Positions 1 through 7,268 are shown, numbered from the stretch's first letter. The stretch: 10,124 bases of DNA from Fulvivirga aurantia (GCF_009711475.1 NZ_SMMD01000836.1:1-10124), one strand, 5' to 3'. Numbers and translations are program-made. Notes: generated by a model from the letters alone, not told the origin.

Positions 1-326
1 TTTTTTGGTCTACAAAGTGAGATAGTGCACTCATTGTTTTTAAGCAATTCTTTTCTTCCAGATAAAAAACAATCACCTGTAATGCCAATTTTGGAGGTGT
101 CCAGATGCGTTTGTTTAAGGCCATAATCTTTGGCTATCTCACTACCAAAAGCAACAGGCTCTTTTAAGCTTTTTATCTTAGTAGGCAGGTAGGTGTGATA
201 CAGGTTAGAGTAAATGCCCGAGAAGCCTCTCGAACTCACCAACTCTTCCTTATATAACTCACCATCTGGTTGCTTAAACTGAATGTGTCTTTTCGGGGGT
301 ATTTCACCTAAAGTGTGGTAATACAT
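1..326 (-). CDS. hmgA: Homogentisate 1,2-dioxygenase, N-terminal part (cut by window edge)
   Basis: Opens aromatic ring of homogentisate to maleylacetoacetate with an Fe(II) centre, the central step of tyrosine and phenylalanine breakdown in the cytoplasm. Reading the minus strand from an ATG at 326-324 gives an open frame of 108 codons to the left edge. It begins MYYHTLGEIPPKRHIQF and continues with a GFSGIYSNLYH segment, a PT near residue 48, and a CFLSGRKELLKNNECTISL stretch near residues 86-104; this is the conserved N-terminal pattern of the HmgA family. Only about a quarter of the usual 380-430 residues is present, so the iron ligands, which lie in the C-terminal half, cannot be checked. 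The start lies 2 bp after the stop of the upstream protease gene, so the two are probably co-transcribed, although no functional link is obvious. No clear Shine-Dalgarno sequence precedes the ATG. The family call is from memory of homologues. Confidence 0.88.
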   Translation of the reverse strand, partial: MYYHTLGEIPPKRHIQFKQPDGELYKEELVSSRGFSGIYSNLYHTYLPTKIKSLKEPVAFGSEIAKDYGLKQTHLDTSKIGITGDCFLSGRKELLKNNECTISLCRPK

Positions 327-328
327 AT

Positions 329-1957
329 TTAAAACTTGGTTCTATCTAGGTTTTCTGCTTTGTCAAACATTTTTACAGCTTGCTGTAATATTTCATTTGT
401 TTGGTTGAAGATAGGGTAAAATCCATCGTTGTCCCAAATCTGTCTGGCGATTTGCGCCTTCATATGTAGCTCAAAAAGGTCTCTGTTTTTATTTAAATCT
501 GCTCTGTTTGATTTTACGCCATTGTCTTTGCCGATAGCTACGAGCTCATCTAACATGGCGCGCGTTACATCAAATTTATTGTAGTACTCATCATAGCTCA
601 TCGACTCTAACCGCTGCTTATTACCAGCTACAAAGTTGAAGGTAAACTCCTGCATGGCATTGCTTGTAAAAAGCTGGTTGAGATATGCCGAAGTTTGTGA
701 AGTATCAAGAGGGACAAAGTAATCTGGCATGATACCACCACCACCATAAACGGCACGACCACTTTTAGTTTCGTATTTTAATGAGTCATTGAATTTTATG
801 CTATCAGCACTAAAAAACTCACCATGATTAAATCTGTCCATGAGATCGCGTGCATACTCAGACTCATCGCTATAGGGCTTCTGTATTGATCTGCCGCTAG
901 GTGTATAATACCTTGATATTGTAAGTCTCAATTCCGATCCATCGCTGAGATCCAGAGGTGCCTGAACCAAACCTTTGCCAAACGTTCTACGACCAACCAC
1001 AAGGGCTCTATCATTGTCTTGTAAGGCACCCGTAACAATCTCACTGGCAGATGCGCTACCTTCATTGACCAATACAATCAATTCACCTTTTTCAAAGAGG
1101 CCCTTTTGGTCTGAAACAGCCTGAGTGTTGTACCTTGCCTGTTTGCCAAGTGTGTATACAATGCGCTGGTCATCTTTAAGAAACTCATCTACCATTTTAA
1201 TGGCTTGATTCATATATCCACCAGGGTTGCCCTGAAGGTCAAGCACAAGTTTTTTCATACCTCGATCTTTCAGATCAACAAGTGCTTCTTTAAACTCTTC
1301 ATATGTAGTTGCTGAGAATCTGCTGACCTTGATGTAGCCTTTCTCATCATCAATCATATAGCTGGCATCTACCGAGAATTGAGGGATTTTATCTCTTATA
1401 ATTTCAAAGTCGATAGGCTTACTTTTACCTTTTCTGAGGACAGTAATTTTTACTTTTGTGTCTTTAGGCCCTTTTAAGTGGTCCTGTACATCGCTATTGG
1501 TAAACCCGACACCGGCCACTGTTTTGCCATCTACTTTTATAATTTTATCACCGGATTGCACACCCACAGCTTCACTGGGGCCGCCACTTAACGGAGATAC
1601 TACTACAATTGTGTCTTTAAATATGTTAAACTCTATACCTATACCTTCAAAGTTGCCCTGCAAGCTCTCATTTGCTCTTATTCTTTCTTCAGCAGTTATG
1701 TAGCTACTGTGAGGGTCGAGCTCTTTAAGCATGTGATCGATAGCATTATCTACCAATTCATCAGTATTCACTTCATCCACATAATTCCGATCAATAAGGG
1801 TGAGTACTTCTTTAAGTTTTTGTACGTTTCCACTAAGGTCTCCCTGCACTGGAGAAGTATCGGCAAAAGTAAAACCGATGAGTATGCCAGCAGCGAGCCC
1901 CATAGCAATAAACAGGGGTAGACGGATTTGTAATTTGGTGTTATTATGCTCTTTCAC
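329..1957 (-). CDS. S41 family C-terminal processing peptidase (PDZ protease, CtpA/Prc-like)
   Basis: A serine protease that cleaves envelope proteins near their C termini. The 542-residue product has an N-terminal membrane anchor or uncleaved signal (about residues 11-32), an alpha-helical linker with a DPHSSY motif (81-86), a PDZ domain (about 103-180; the SGDKIIKVDG loop is at 135-144), and the S41 catalytic domain (about 205-360). The catalytic dyad is visible: Ser303 within GSASASE and Lys328 within TFGKG, 25 residues apart as in E. coli Prc. A GGGGIMPD segment near 407 and a helical C-terminal extension to 542 are usual for Bacteroidetes members. Start: GTG at 1957-1955; the frame closes at a TAA nine codons upstream with no ATG between, so GTG is the best choice. 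It heads a likely two-gene transcript with hmgA and is divergent from the hemerythrin gene. Bacteroidetes carry several paralogues, so I give no symbol. Confidence 0.95.
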   Translation of the reverse strand: MKEHNNTKLQIRLPLFIAMGLAAGILIGFTFADTSPVQGDLSGNVQKLKEVLTLIDRNYVDEVNTDELVDNAIDHMLKELDPHSSYITAEERIRANESLQGNFEGIGIEFNIFKDTIVVVSPLSGGPSEAVGVQSGDKIIKVDGKTVAGVGFTNSDVQDHLKGPKDTKVKITVLRKGKSKPIDFEIIRDKIPQFSVDASYMIDDEKGYIKVSRFSATTYEEFKEALVDLKDRGMKKLVLDLQGNPGGYMNQAIKMVDEFLKDDQRIVYTLGKQARYNTQAVSDQKGLFEKGELIVLVNEGSASASEIVTGALQDNDRALVVGRRTFGKGLVQAPLDLSDGSELRLTISRYYTPSGRSIQKPYSDESEYARDLMDRFNHGEFFSADSIKFNDSLKYETKSGRAVYGGGGIMPDYFVPLDTSQTSAYLNQLFTSNAMQEFTFNFVAGNKQRLESMSYDEYYNKFDVTRAMLDELVAIGKDNGVKSNRADLNKNRDLFELHMKAQIARQIWDNDGFYPIFNQTNEILQQAVKMFDKAENLDRTKF

Positions 1958-1987
1958 AATGCTTAATTTTTTCTTAGCCTCTTAATC

Positions 1988-2001
1988 GTATAAATTTATA
2001 C
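1988..2001. repeat. 14-bp perfect palindrome in the divergent intergenic region
   Basis: GTATAAATTTATAC reads the same on both strands. It lies 31 bp upstream of the S41 protease GTG, inside the 144-bp region shared by the divergent protease and hemerythrin genes. Its 10-bp core ATAAATTTAT recurs at 2064-2073. This could be an operator for a dimeric regulator, or simply an AT-rich promoter segment; no regulator is identified. Confidence 0.4.
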
Positions 2002-2063
2002 ATAATCTAAAAGTATAACGATAGGCCAATGATATTTGTTGACCAGCAGATACTTTGAGGGCA

Positions 2064-2073
2064 ATAAATTTAT
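2064..2073. repeat. Second copy of the ATAAATTTAT palindrome
   Basis: The 10-bp core of the 1988-2001 palindrome recurs here, 74 bp away (seven helical turns) and 28 bp upstream of the hemerythrin TTG start. One copy therefore sits close to each of the two divergent genes. The sequence is simple and AT-only, so chance recurrence is quite possible. Confidence 0.35.
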
Positions 2074-2080
2074 ATATTTA
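2073..2080 (+). promoter_or_regulatory. Possible -7 element for the hemerythrin-ruvX transcript
   Basis: TATATTTA matches the Bacteroidetes -7 consensus TAnnTTTG at all fixed positions but the last, and ends 21 nt before the TTG start. A TTTG at 2054-2057 is the only -33-like element nearby, but it is only 15 nt upstream, shorter than the usual spacing, so this is a tentative call. Confidence 0.35.
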
Positions 2081-2101
2081 CAATAACGGAAGATTACAAC
2101 C

Positions 2102-2854
2102 TTGAGCTTCAACAAGAAAAAAATAGCGGACATTGTAGATAATAACTACGTAAACGCCTCGGTGCTTTACTACTTCGGCATTTCTTTCTTTGATTATTCG
2201 GAAGAAACATTGGAGCAAGCCTGCATCGAAAAAGGGTTGGATGTAAAAATGGTTGTAAAAAAACTGGAAGCTGATCCAAACTCCGGTCCGGGTGATTTTT
2301 TGGCCTTACAGGAGTATCCGATAGATCTCATCATTGAGTATTTAAAGCATACACACTTCATATTCATAAAACAGAAGCTACCTTATCTGGCGCAATTGAT
2401 TAAGAATTCATCACTGAAAGCTGAAGATTACTACACGGCTATTGCCAAAGATTTAAAGTTCGTTTTCCCTTTGTTCGTTGAGGACTTCATTCACCATATT
2501 TATGAAGAAGAAGATACGCTGTTTAGCTACATAGCGTCTTTAAATGATTATTTAAATGGAGGAGGAAATCCATCTGTAATGTACTGGAAGATGGAGAACA
2601 ACTCGCTTCAAAAATTTGCCATGGAGCACGAGCAGCATGACGATGAGATGAGAGGCATTAGAAATATTACTAATGATTATGAGTTGGTCGAGGGTGCCAG
2701 CCTGCCGATAAAGGTCATCTACTCAGAGCTCCAAACATTGGAAGAAGACCTTAAAACTCATGCTCGCATAGAAAATGAAGTGTTGTTTCCTAAGGCGCTC
2801 CAATTAGAAAAAGAGGCCATATTGAAATTTCAAAGTAAGATCAAGCTTAACTAA
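2102..2854 (+). CDS. RIC/YtfE-like hemerythrin-domain di-iron protein lacking the DUF542 Cys-Cys motif
   Basis: Resembles the RIC (YtfE/ScdA) proteins that help repair iron-sulfur clusters damaged by nitric oxide or oxidants. Residues 1-55 align with the N-terminal DUF542 (ScdA_N) domain: the NNYVNASVLYYFGI and LEQACIEKGLD segments are conserved, but the usual GIxFCCGG reads GISFFDYS, so both signature cysteines are absent (only Cys41 remains). Residues 78-235 form the hemerythrin-like four-helix bundle, with candidate di-iron ligands His83/His85, His131/His132 with Glu135/Glu136, His176/His179, and the His220-x3-Glu224 pair. The 250-residue length is close to the roughly 220-residue family norm. 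Start: TTG at 2102; an in-frame TAA 18 bp upstream rules out much extension, no ATG is available before residue 50, and a GGAAG at 2088-2092 could serve as ribosome binding site. Its TAA is followed directly by the ruvX GTG, indicating one transcript. An iron-repair role is inferred; O2/NO binding or iron storage are alternatives. Confidence 0.88.
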   Translation: MSFNKKKIADIVDNNYVNASVLYYFGISFFDYSEETLEQACIEKGLDVKMVVKKLEADPNSGPGDFLALQEYPIDLIIEYLKHTHFIFIKQKLPYLAQLIKNSSLKAEDYYTAIAKDLKFVFPLFVEDFIHHIYEEEDTLFSYIASLNDYLNGGGNPSVMYWKMENNSLQKFAMEHEQHDDEMRGIRNITNDYELVEGASLPIKVIYSELQTLEEDLKTHARIENEVLFPKALQLEKEAILKFQSKIKLN

Positions 2855-3274
2855 GTGGGAAGAATTATTGCCTTAGATTACGGTCTTAAAAGAACCGGAA
2901 TAGCTGCTACTGACCCGCTTAAAATCATAGCCTCACCCATGGAGACTGTTCAGACTCCCAAGCTATTACAATTTCTTAAAGACTATCTGCTTAAAGAAGA
3001 AGTAGAAACAGTGGTAGTCGGTATGCCTAAAACGTTGGATGATCAGGATACACATGCTACTGCTGCGGTTAGAAATCTTATCAAAAAGTTGAAAGAAAAA
3101 TTTCCTTCAGTAAATATAGTTGAGGAAGACGAGCGCTATACGAGTAAAATGGCACTGGATGCGATGATTGCCGGTGGTATGAAGAAGAAAGACAGAAGGA
3201 AAAAAGAAAACGTTGATAAAGTAAGTGCTGCTTTAATATTGCAATCCTATCTCGAAAGCCACGGTTCTCTCTAA
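2855..3274 (+). CDS. ruvX: RuvX/YqgF family RNase H-fold nuclease (putative Holliday junction resolvase)
   Basis: A small RNase H-fold protein of the YqgF family. The family is annotated as a putative Holliday junction resolvase; E. coli YqgF has been linked to 16S rRNA 5'-end processing and is essential there. The 139 residues match the usual length. Visible motifs: DYGLKRTG at 8-15 with the first catalytic Asp8; VVVGMPKTLDD at 53-63; EEDERYTSKMA at 90-100; a lysine/arginine-rich stretch at 110-118; and DKVSAALILQSYLE at 121-134, carrying the last acidic residue Asp121. The gene starts with GTG immediately after the TAA of the hemerythrin gene (no intervening base), so translation is probably coupled. 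No usable ATG occurs before residue 29. Followed after 46 bp by def on the same strand. Confidence 0.95.
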   Translation: MGRIIALDYGLKRTGIAATDPLKIIASPMETVQTPKLLQFLKDYLLKEEVETVVVGMPKTLDDQDTHATAAVRNLIKKLKEKFPSVNIVEEDERYTSKMALDAMIAGGMKKKDRRKKENVDKVSAALILQSYLESHGSL

Positions 3275-3281
3275 AAATTCT

Positions 3282-3289
3282 TAATTTTG
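3282..3289 (+). promoter_or_regulatory. Consensus -7 element (TAnnTTTG) upstream of def
   Basis: TAATTTTG is an exact match to the Bacteroidetes -7 consensus in the short ruvX-def gap. It ends 31 nt before the def ATG, which would give a leader of roughly 25 nt. The -33 region, which falls inside ruvX, shows no clear TTTG. It suggests def can be transcribed independently of the hemerythrin-ruvX transcript. Confidence 0.5.
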
Positions 3290-3320
3290 CTATTCTTTTA
3301 AATTGAAGTATTAAACAGAT

Positions 3321-3881
3321 ATGATCTATCCGATAGTAGTATATGGCGATCCGGTGCTAAAGAAAAAAGCCCGTGATATTGAGCAGGGTGAGCTTGATGT
3401 GAAAGAATTGAGTGAAGATATGTTTGAGACCATGGAAGGTGCTCACGGTATAGGTCTGGCAGCACCTCAAATTGGCAAAGGCATTCGCATGTTTGTGGTC
3501 GATGGCACACCAATGGAAGATGAGGACGAAGACATGTCTGATTTTAGAAAGGTATTTATCAACCCTGAAATCATAGATGAAACCGGAGAGGAATGGGGTT
3601 TTGAAGAGGGGTGCTTAAGCATTCCGAACATAAGAGAGGAGGTTTTCAGAAAAGAAACCATTCGCATTCATTATTTTGATGAAAACTGGGAAGAGCACGA
3701 AGAGGAATTTAGTGGTATAAAGGCCCGTATCATCCAGCATGAATACGATCATATCGAGGGTATACTTTTTACCGACTATCTATCGCCACTTAAAAAGCGT
3801 ATGCTAAAAGGAAAACTCACCAATATTACCAAAGGCAAAATGAAGGTCGACTATCGAGTGGCCGTTCCTGTAAAAAAATAA
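3321..3881 (+). CDS. def: Peptide deformylase
   Basis: Removes the formyl group from the N-terminal methionine of newly made proteins at the ribosome exit. All three family signatures are intact in 186 residues: motif I GIGLAAPQ at 43-50, motif II EGCLS at 96-100 with metal ligand Cys98, and motif III QHEYDH at 139-144 with metal ligands His140 and His144 and catalytic Glu141. An acidic insert (MEDEDEDMSD, 65-74) between motifs I and II is typical of Bacteroidetes deformylases. The ATG at 3321 fits the conserved N terminus (IYPIVVYGDPVL). It lies 46 bp after ruvX on the same strand and has its own candidate -7 element; a hairpin with a T-rich tail follows 10 bp after the stop. Confidence 0.98.
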   Translation: MIYPIVVYGDPVLKKKARDIEQGELDVKELSEDMFETMEGAHGIGLAAPQIGKGIRMFVVDGTPMEDEDEDMSDFRKVFINPEIIDETGEEWGFEEGCLSIPNIREEVFRKETIRIHYFDENWEEHEEEFSGIKARIIQHEYDHIEGILFTDYLSPLKKRMLKGKLTNITKGKMKVDYRVAVPVKK

Positions 3882-3890
3882 GAAGTTAAT

Positions 3891-3920
3891 AGAGGTCAAT
3901 CTGTAATAGGATTGACCTTT
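3891..3920. terminator. Hairpin between convergent def and lipoprotein genes, probably bidirectional terminator
   Basis: AGGTCAATC (3893-3901) pairs with GATTGACCT (3910-3918) in a 9-bp stem around an 8-nt loop; a G-T wobble and an A-T pair extend it to 3891-3920. On the plus strand it is followed by TTTATATTTT, ending the def transcript. On the minus strand the hairpin includes the last codons and TGA (3898-3896) of the lipoprotein gene and is followed after a short gap by a T-rich tract (T7 at 3878-3872), so it may also end that transcript. Confidence 0.7.
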
Positions 3921-4639
3921 ATATTTTCAAGCTTTATTCTTGAGAGTTCTTCCAGTCCATCATTCATAAAGGCATCATCAATAGCTGTTAATTCTATCTT
4001 TTCTTTCGGTTTGTAGTTGATATAATCTACAAATCTGATTTCATTGATAAGTCGCTCGTTATAGGCTACCCTAAAGCGCATGCCTCCACCTTCTGTGTGG
4101 TACTCATAGGCCAGGTAATCTACTTTTTTAGATTCTTTGTTTACCCAGTAAATGAATACATCTTCAAAATCTTCTCCGCCTCCTTCTTCATCAAAATTGA
4201 CCTCTACTTTATGATACATCTTTCCATCAATCTCTTTCTCACCCAGGTAGATTTTATTTACGGCATCATCGTTCAGCCCGTAGGGTAGTAGTGCAAAATA
4301 GATAACAGAGTTAATAGAATTTGAGTATTTAGTGGCCATGGTATCTGCTACACTCACAGCTTGGCCATTGATCTCACGAGTGAAACCATCGTTGGTATAT
4401 TCATCTCGTACCAAATCTGAGTTGTCGTTTTTAAAAATTCTTACATACTCAAATTTGCCATCAGTGTGTTGGGCGCCATACTCTGTATCTCTAAAAATAA
4501 ATTCGATTTCAGTATTGTTGATGTTTTCACTACCGGCAGTTTTCATGGCGGCATCAACAATCTCCTGCGGATCTTCTGTTTCAAGATTGCAGGCTGAGAG
4601 TAGTAACGCAAAAAGTAATATCGTATATAGACTCTTCAT
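3896..4639 (-). CDS. Predicted lipoprotein, DUF6503-like
   Basis: A 247-residue predicted lipoprotein of unknown function. Residues 1-16 form a signal peptide ending in a lipobox (LLSA, then Cys17), so the mature protein should be lipid-anchored in the envelope. The body resembles a Bacteroidetes family I know as DUF6503: an EIEFIFRDTEYG segment near 44-55, a NSINSVIYFALLPYGLND stretch at 107-124, a GGGEDFEDVFIYWVNKES region around 153-170, and RFVDYINYKPKE at 202-213. The alternating strand pattern suggests a beta-rich fold, perhaps of the LolA/LppX type that cradles lipid, but that is inference only. It lies 6 bp downstream of the arginase-fold gene and is probably co-transcribed with it. 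The last codons form half of the terminator hairpin shared with def. The family name is recalled, not searched. Confidence 0.82.
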   Translation of the reverse strand: MKSLYTILLFALLLSACNLETEDPQEIVDAAMKTAGSENINNTEIEFIFRDTEYGAQHTDGKFEYVRIFKNDNSDLVRDEYTNDGFTREINGQAVSVADTMATKYSNSINSVIYFALLPYGLNDDAVNKIYLGEKEIDGKMYHKVEVNFDEEGGGEDFEDVFIYWVNKESKKVDYLAYEYHTEGGGMRFRVAYNERLINEIRFVDYINYKPKEKIELTAIDDAFMNDGLEELSRIKLENIKVNPITD

Positions 4640-4645
4640 ATTAGT

Positions 4646-5806
4646 TTAAATCAATTTGGCATGTGTAGTGATGTATCGGTCCGGTAAGTCTCCATTTGTT
4701 GCTTTCTGATAATCTGAATAACTACATGGGATGATGCAATTACGAGCGTATTTTTCTTTACCTCTCGGAAAAGGCACTTCCATCCACCATTTCTCACTGA
4801 GTTTACTTTTGTAAAAGCTAAGCGTTTCCGGCTCAGATGGCATAGAAACAACAAACTTCAAATAGTCGTTATTCTTGAAGTTTTGCTCGTTCTTACGGTG
4901 GTAAAAACCTTCAATGAAATACCAAATCATGGTGGCTACAACAGAGGCAGTTTTCTTATTCTCATCATCATGCTGTGGGTTGTACTCATAAAAGCCAGCG
5001 CTACTTAACTTTTCGTTAAGCCCGGCATACCAGCAAATCTGACAAGCTTCCTCACCAGTTAAGCCAAAAGGTTGACTCTTGGCATTGCCGGGAGCATCGC
5101 TTGACTTTATTGAGGTAATGTCGAAGCTCAACATGTCAGCATTCCGTATGATAGGTTCCATGTCTTGCATATTAGACCTTAAGTGACCTATACGATAGGC
5201 TTCGAAGTATAGTTTTTCTAAAATATTGATAGCAGTCTGGTCGATGAGGTAGCTTTGGTAAGCCAGGTGACTATAATTGAAAAGAAAATTAGGCTCGTGA
5301 AGCAAAATCTTATGAATATGCTGTTCATGGGCTGGCTGACTTACGCCCTCCTCCATATCTAAGTAAGCATCTACATTGAGCAAAGTGATCAGCTTATCCA
5401 TATTTTCATAAGCAGTATATTGCCCATAGCTTAGGTCGTGCGAGCCACCGATAACCACTGGCAATACATTATTTTCTATGAGTATATGACAAACTTCACT
5501 TAGCCTGCCATATGTTTCATCAAGATCGATACCGTTTCTGAGCGTTCCAAGATCTATAATTTTATATGAGCCATACCCTTTTTTTAGCTGATAAAGCTTT
5601 TTTCTAATTTCCATAGCACCTTTACCTGTGCCTTTATTAGATACGGTGCCCCGCTCTTCTTCAATACCGATTATGGCTATGTCTGCCCCTTCGTAATCGG
5701 GCATCGCTTCAGTATTTACTTTTATGCTTTTATAAAAACTATTGGAGTGTTTTATATGTGAGAAGATATCCGCATCGAGCGGAGAGAAGAATATCTTTAG
5801 ATCCAT
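4646..5806 (-). CDS. Arginase/formimidoylglutamase-fold protein with altered metal site
   Basis: Belongs to the ureohydrolase (arginase, agmatinase, formimidoylglutamase) superfamily; databases would probably name it formimidoylglutamase or arginase family. In 386 residues, a substrate-independent N-terminal part is followed by the family landmarks: IGGSHD at 119-124 (His123 is the first metal ligand), NVDAYLD at 144-150 and SFDIT at 227-231, and GFYEYNP at 271-277 carrying the substrate-side Glu274. Active members read DAHxD and SxDxD; here the His is Tyr148 and the second Asp is Thr231, so two of six manganese ligands are lost while His123, Asp146, Asp150 and Asp229 remain. The C terminus (about 320-386) extends beyond the usual catalytic core. 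Intact length and good motifs around the changed sites argue against decay. The catalytic role is therefore doubtful: a single-metal enzyme, a different substrate, or a binding/structural role are possible. ATG start at 5806; the lipoprotein gene follows after 6 bp. Confidence 0.88.
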   Translation of the reverse strand: MDLKIFFSPLDADIFSHIKHSNSFYKSIKVNTEAMPDYEGADIAIIGIEEERGTVSNKGTGKGAMEIRKKLYQLKKGYGSYKIIDLGTLRNGIDLDETYGRLSEVCHILIENNVLPVVIGGSHDLSYGQYTAYENMDKLITLLNVDAYLDMEEGVSQPAHEQHIHKILLHEPNFLFNYSHLAYQSYLIDQTAINILEKLYFEAYRIGHLRSNMQDMEPIIRNADMLSFDITSIKSSDAPGNAKSQPFGLTGEEACQICWYAGLNEKLSSAGFYEYNPQHDDENKKTASVVATMIWYFIEGFYHRKNEQNFKNNDYLKFVVSMPSEPETLSFYKSKLSEKWWMEVPFPRGKEKYARNCIIPCSYSDYQKATNGDLPDRYITTHAKLI

Positions 5807-5906
5807 GTTGTTGATTAATTTAATCTAAAATACGGGTTTAGAATATAAGCAACAAGCAACTATTCAGCACTTCAGGTTTTTGGCCTGTGGTGTGACATAG
5901 ATTTAT

Positions 5907-5939
5907 AAAAAAAGCCCTGAATGTAACTACACTCAGGGC
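5907..5939 (-). terminator. Intrinsic terminator of nqrF
   Basis: On the minus strand, GCCCTGA (5939-5933) and TCAGGGC (5920-5914) pair in a GC-rich 7-bp stem; after one mismatch, TGT/ACA adds three inner pairs around a 4-nt loop. A run of seven T (5913-5907) follows directly. It lies 25 bp beyond the nqrF stop and separates nqrF from the arginase-fold gene on the same strand. The rest of the 157-bp gap (5807-5906) shows no clear -7 consensus match. Confidence 0.88.
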
Positions 5940-5963
5940 ATGATATTTTAATAACTTAATGGC

Positions 5964-7268
5964 TTATCCACCGAAGTCATCAAATCTGATATTTTCTGGT
6001 GGTATACCCATATCATCGAGCATTTTTAATACCGCAGCGTTCATCAAAGGAGGTCCGCATAGGTAGTACTCAATTTCTTCAGGCTCTTCAACATCTTTTA
6101 AATAGTTGTCGTATAAAGCCTGGTGGATGAATCCTGTATAACCATCAGCATCTTTATCGTCAAGACTTTTCTTTATTTTCCAATTGTCTTCTTCCAATGG
6201 CTCAGAAAGCGCAATGTTGAATTGGAAATTAGGAAACTCATCTTCTATTTTTCTAAAGTGATTGGTATAAAATAACTCTTTCTTAGATCTACCTCCGTAC
6301 CAGTAAGAAACTTTTCTGTTAGTTTTTTCTGTGTGGAATAAGTGGAAGATTTGAGCTCTTAAAGGAGCCATACCAGCACCACCACCGATGTAAATCATCT
6401 CTCTCTGCGTAGGGTTAATAGCAAACTCACCGTAAGGTCCTGATATTGTTACTTTGTCGCCCGGCTTTCTAGAGAATACATAAGAAGAGCAAATTCCAGG
6501 ATTTACATCCATAAACTTACCAGCATCTCTATCCCAAGGTGGGGTAGCAATTCTAATGTTTAGCATTACGATGTTACCTTCTGCAGGGTGATTGGCCATT
6601 GAGTAAGCTCTGTAAATTGGCTCATCGTTTTTCATTACCAAATCCCACATTTTGAAATTATCCCAATCAGATTGGAATACATTGTCAGGGTGGTTAAGCT
6701 CAGGTTTAGGAGCGATATCCATATCTGAGAACTTCACCTCACACACAGGTACATCGATTTGCACATAACCACCAGCTTCGAAATCTAAAGTTTCGCCTTC
6801 TGGTAGCTTCATTACAAATTCTTTGATAAATGTAGATACGTTGTAGTTAGATACTACCTCGCAATCCCATTTCTTAATACCGAAGATTTCTTCTGGTATT
6901 TTAATATGCATGTCTTCTTTCACCTTTACCTGGCAAGATAGACGCACATTTTCTTTTTGTTCAGAACGGCTTAGGTGACCAACCTCTGTTGGTAATACTT
7001 CTCCACCACCTTCTTCAACTACACACTTACACATGGCACAAGTACCACCCCCACCACAGGCAGAAGGCAAAAATACTTTTTGAGAAGAAAGTGTAGAAAG
7101 AAGTGTCGATCCTGCCGTAGCTACGATCGGGTTATCCTCATCACCATTCACAAAGATTTTTACCGGACCCGAATGCACTAGTCTAGACTGTGCAAAGAGG
7201 AGTATAAAAACTAGCAGCAAGATTACCAGGGTAAATGCTGCGATTGAAGTAATAACAACTGAAGTCAT
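5964..7268 (-). CDS. nqrF: Na+-translocating NADH:quinone reductase subunit F (NADH-oxidising subunit)
   Basis: The subunit that takes electrons from NADH through FAD and a 2Fe-2S cluster into the sodium-pumping Na+-NQR complex of the inner membrane. With the ATG at 7268 the protein has 434 residues: one N-terminal membrane helix (about 4-26), a 2Fe-2S ferredoxin domain with Cys71, Cys77, Cys80 and Cys112, an FAD domain with the RAYS motif (220-223), an NADH domain with [10 protein letters not shown] (295-304) and [10 protein letters not shown] (401-410), and the terminal FDDFGG. An in-frame ATG at 7304 would add 12 residues, but a consensus -7 element at 7318-7325 would then leave a leader of only about 10 nt, and starting at MTSVV fits the family better. 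No other nqr gene adjoins: the upstream neighbour is divergent, and a strong terminator follows. Transcription as a single gene is therefore likely, unlike the usual nqrABCDEF operon. Confidence 0.96.
   Translation of the reverse strand: MTSVVITSIAAFTLVILLLVFILLFAQSRLVHSGPVKIFVNGDEDNPIVATAGSTLLSTLSSQKVFLPSACGGGGTCAMCKCVVEEGGGEVLPTEVGHLSRSEQKENVRLSCQVKVKEDMHIKIPEEIFGIKKWDCEVVSNYNVSTFIKEFVMKLPEGETLDFEAGGYVQIDVPVCEVKFSDMDIAPKPELNHPDNVFQSDWDNFKMWDLVMKNDEPIYRAYSMANHPAEGNIVMLNIRIATPPWDRDAGKFMDVNPGICSSYVFSRKPGDKVTISGPYGEFAINPTQREMIYIGGGAGMAPLRAQIFHLFHTEKTNRKVSYWYGGRSKKELFYTNHFRKIEDEFPNFQFNIALSEPLEEDNWKIKKSLDDKDADGYTGFIHQALYDNYLKDVEEPEEIEYYLCGPPLMNAAVLKMLDDMGIPPENIRFDDFGG

Noticed and set aside
1458..1921. 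Plus-strand open frames opposite the protease gene
   Set aside because: They lie antisense to the PDZ coding region, have no family resemblance, no promoter, and low-complexity shadow-like composition.
4332..4649. Plus-strand open frame opposite the lipoprotein gene start
   Set aside because: Antisense shadow of a gene with a convincing lipobox and motifs; no recognisable domain.
5861..5893. CAGG/CCTG hairpin upstream of the arginase-fold gene as a riboswitch or attenuator
   Set aside because: Only a 4-bp stem with no second conformation or conserved motif visible.
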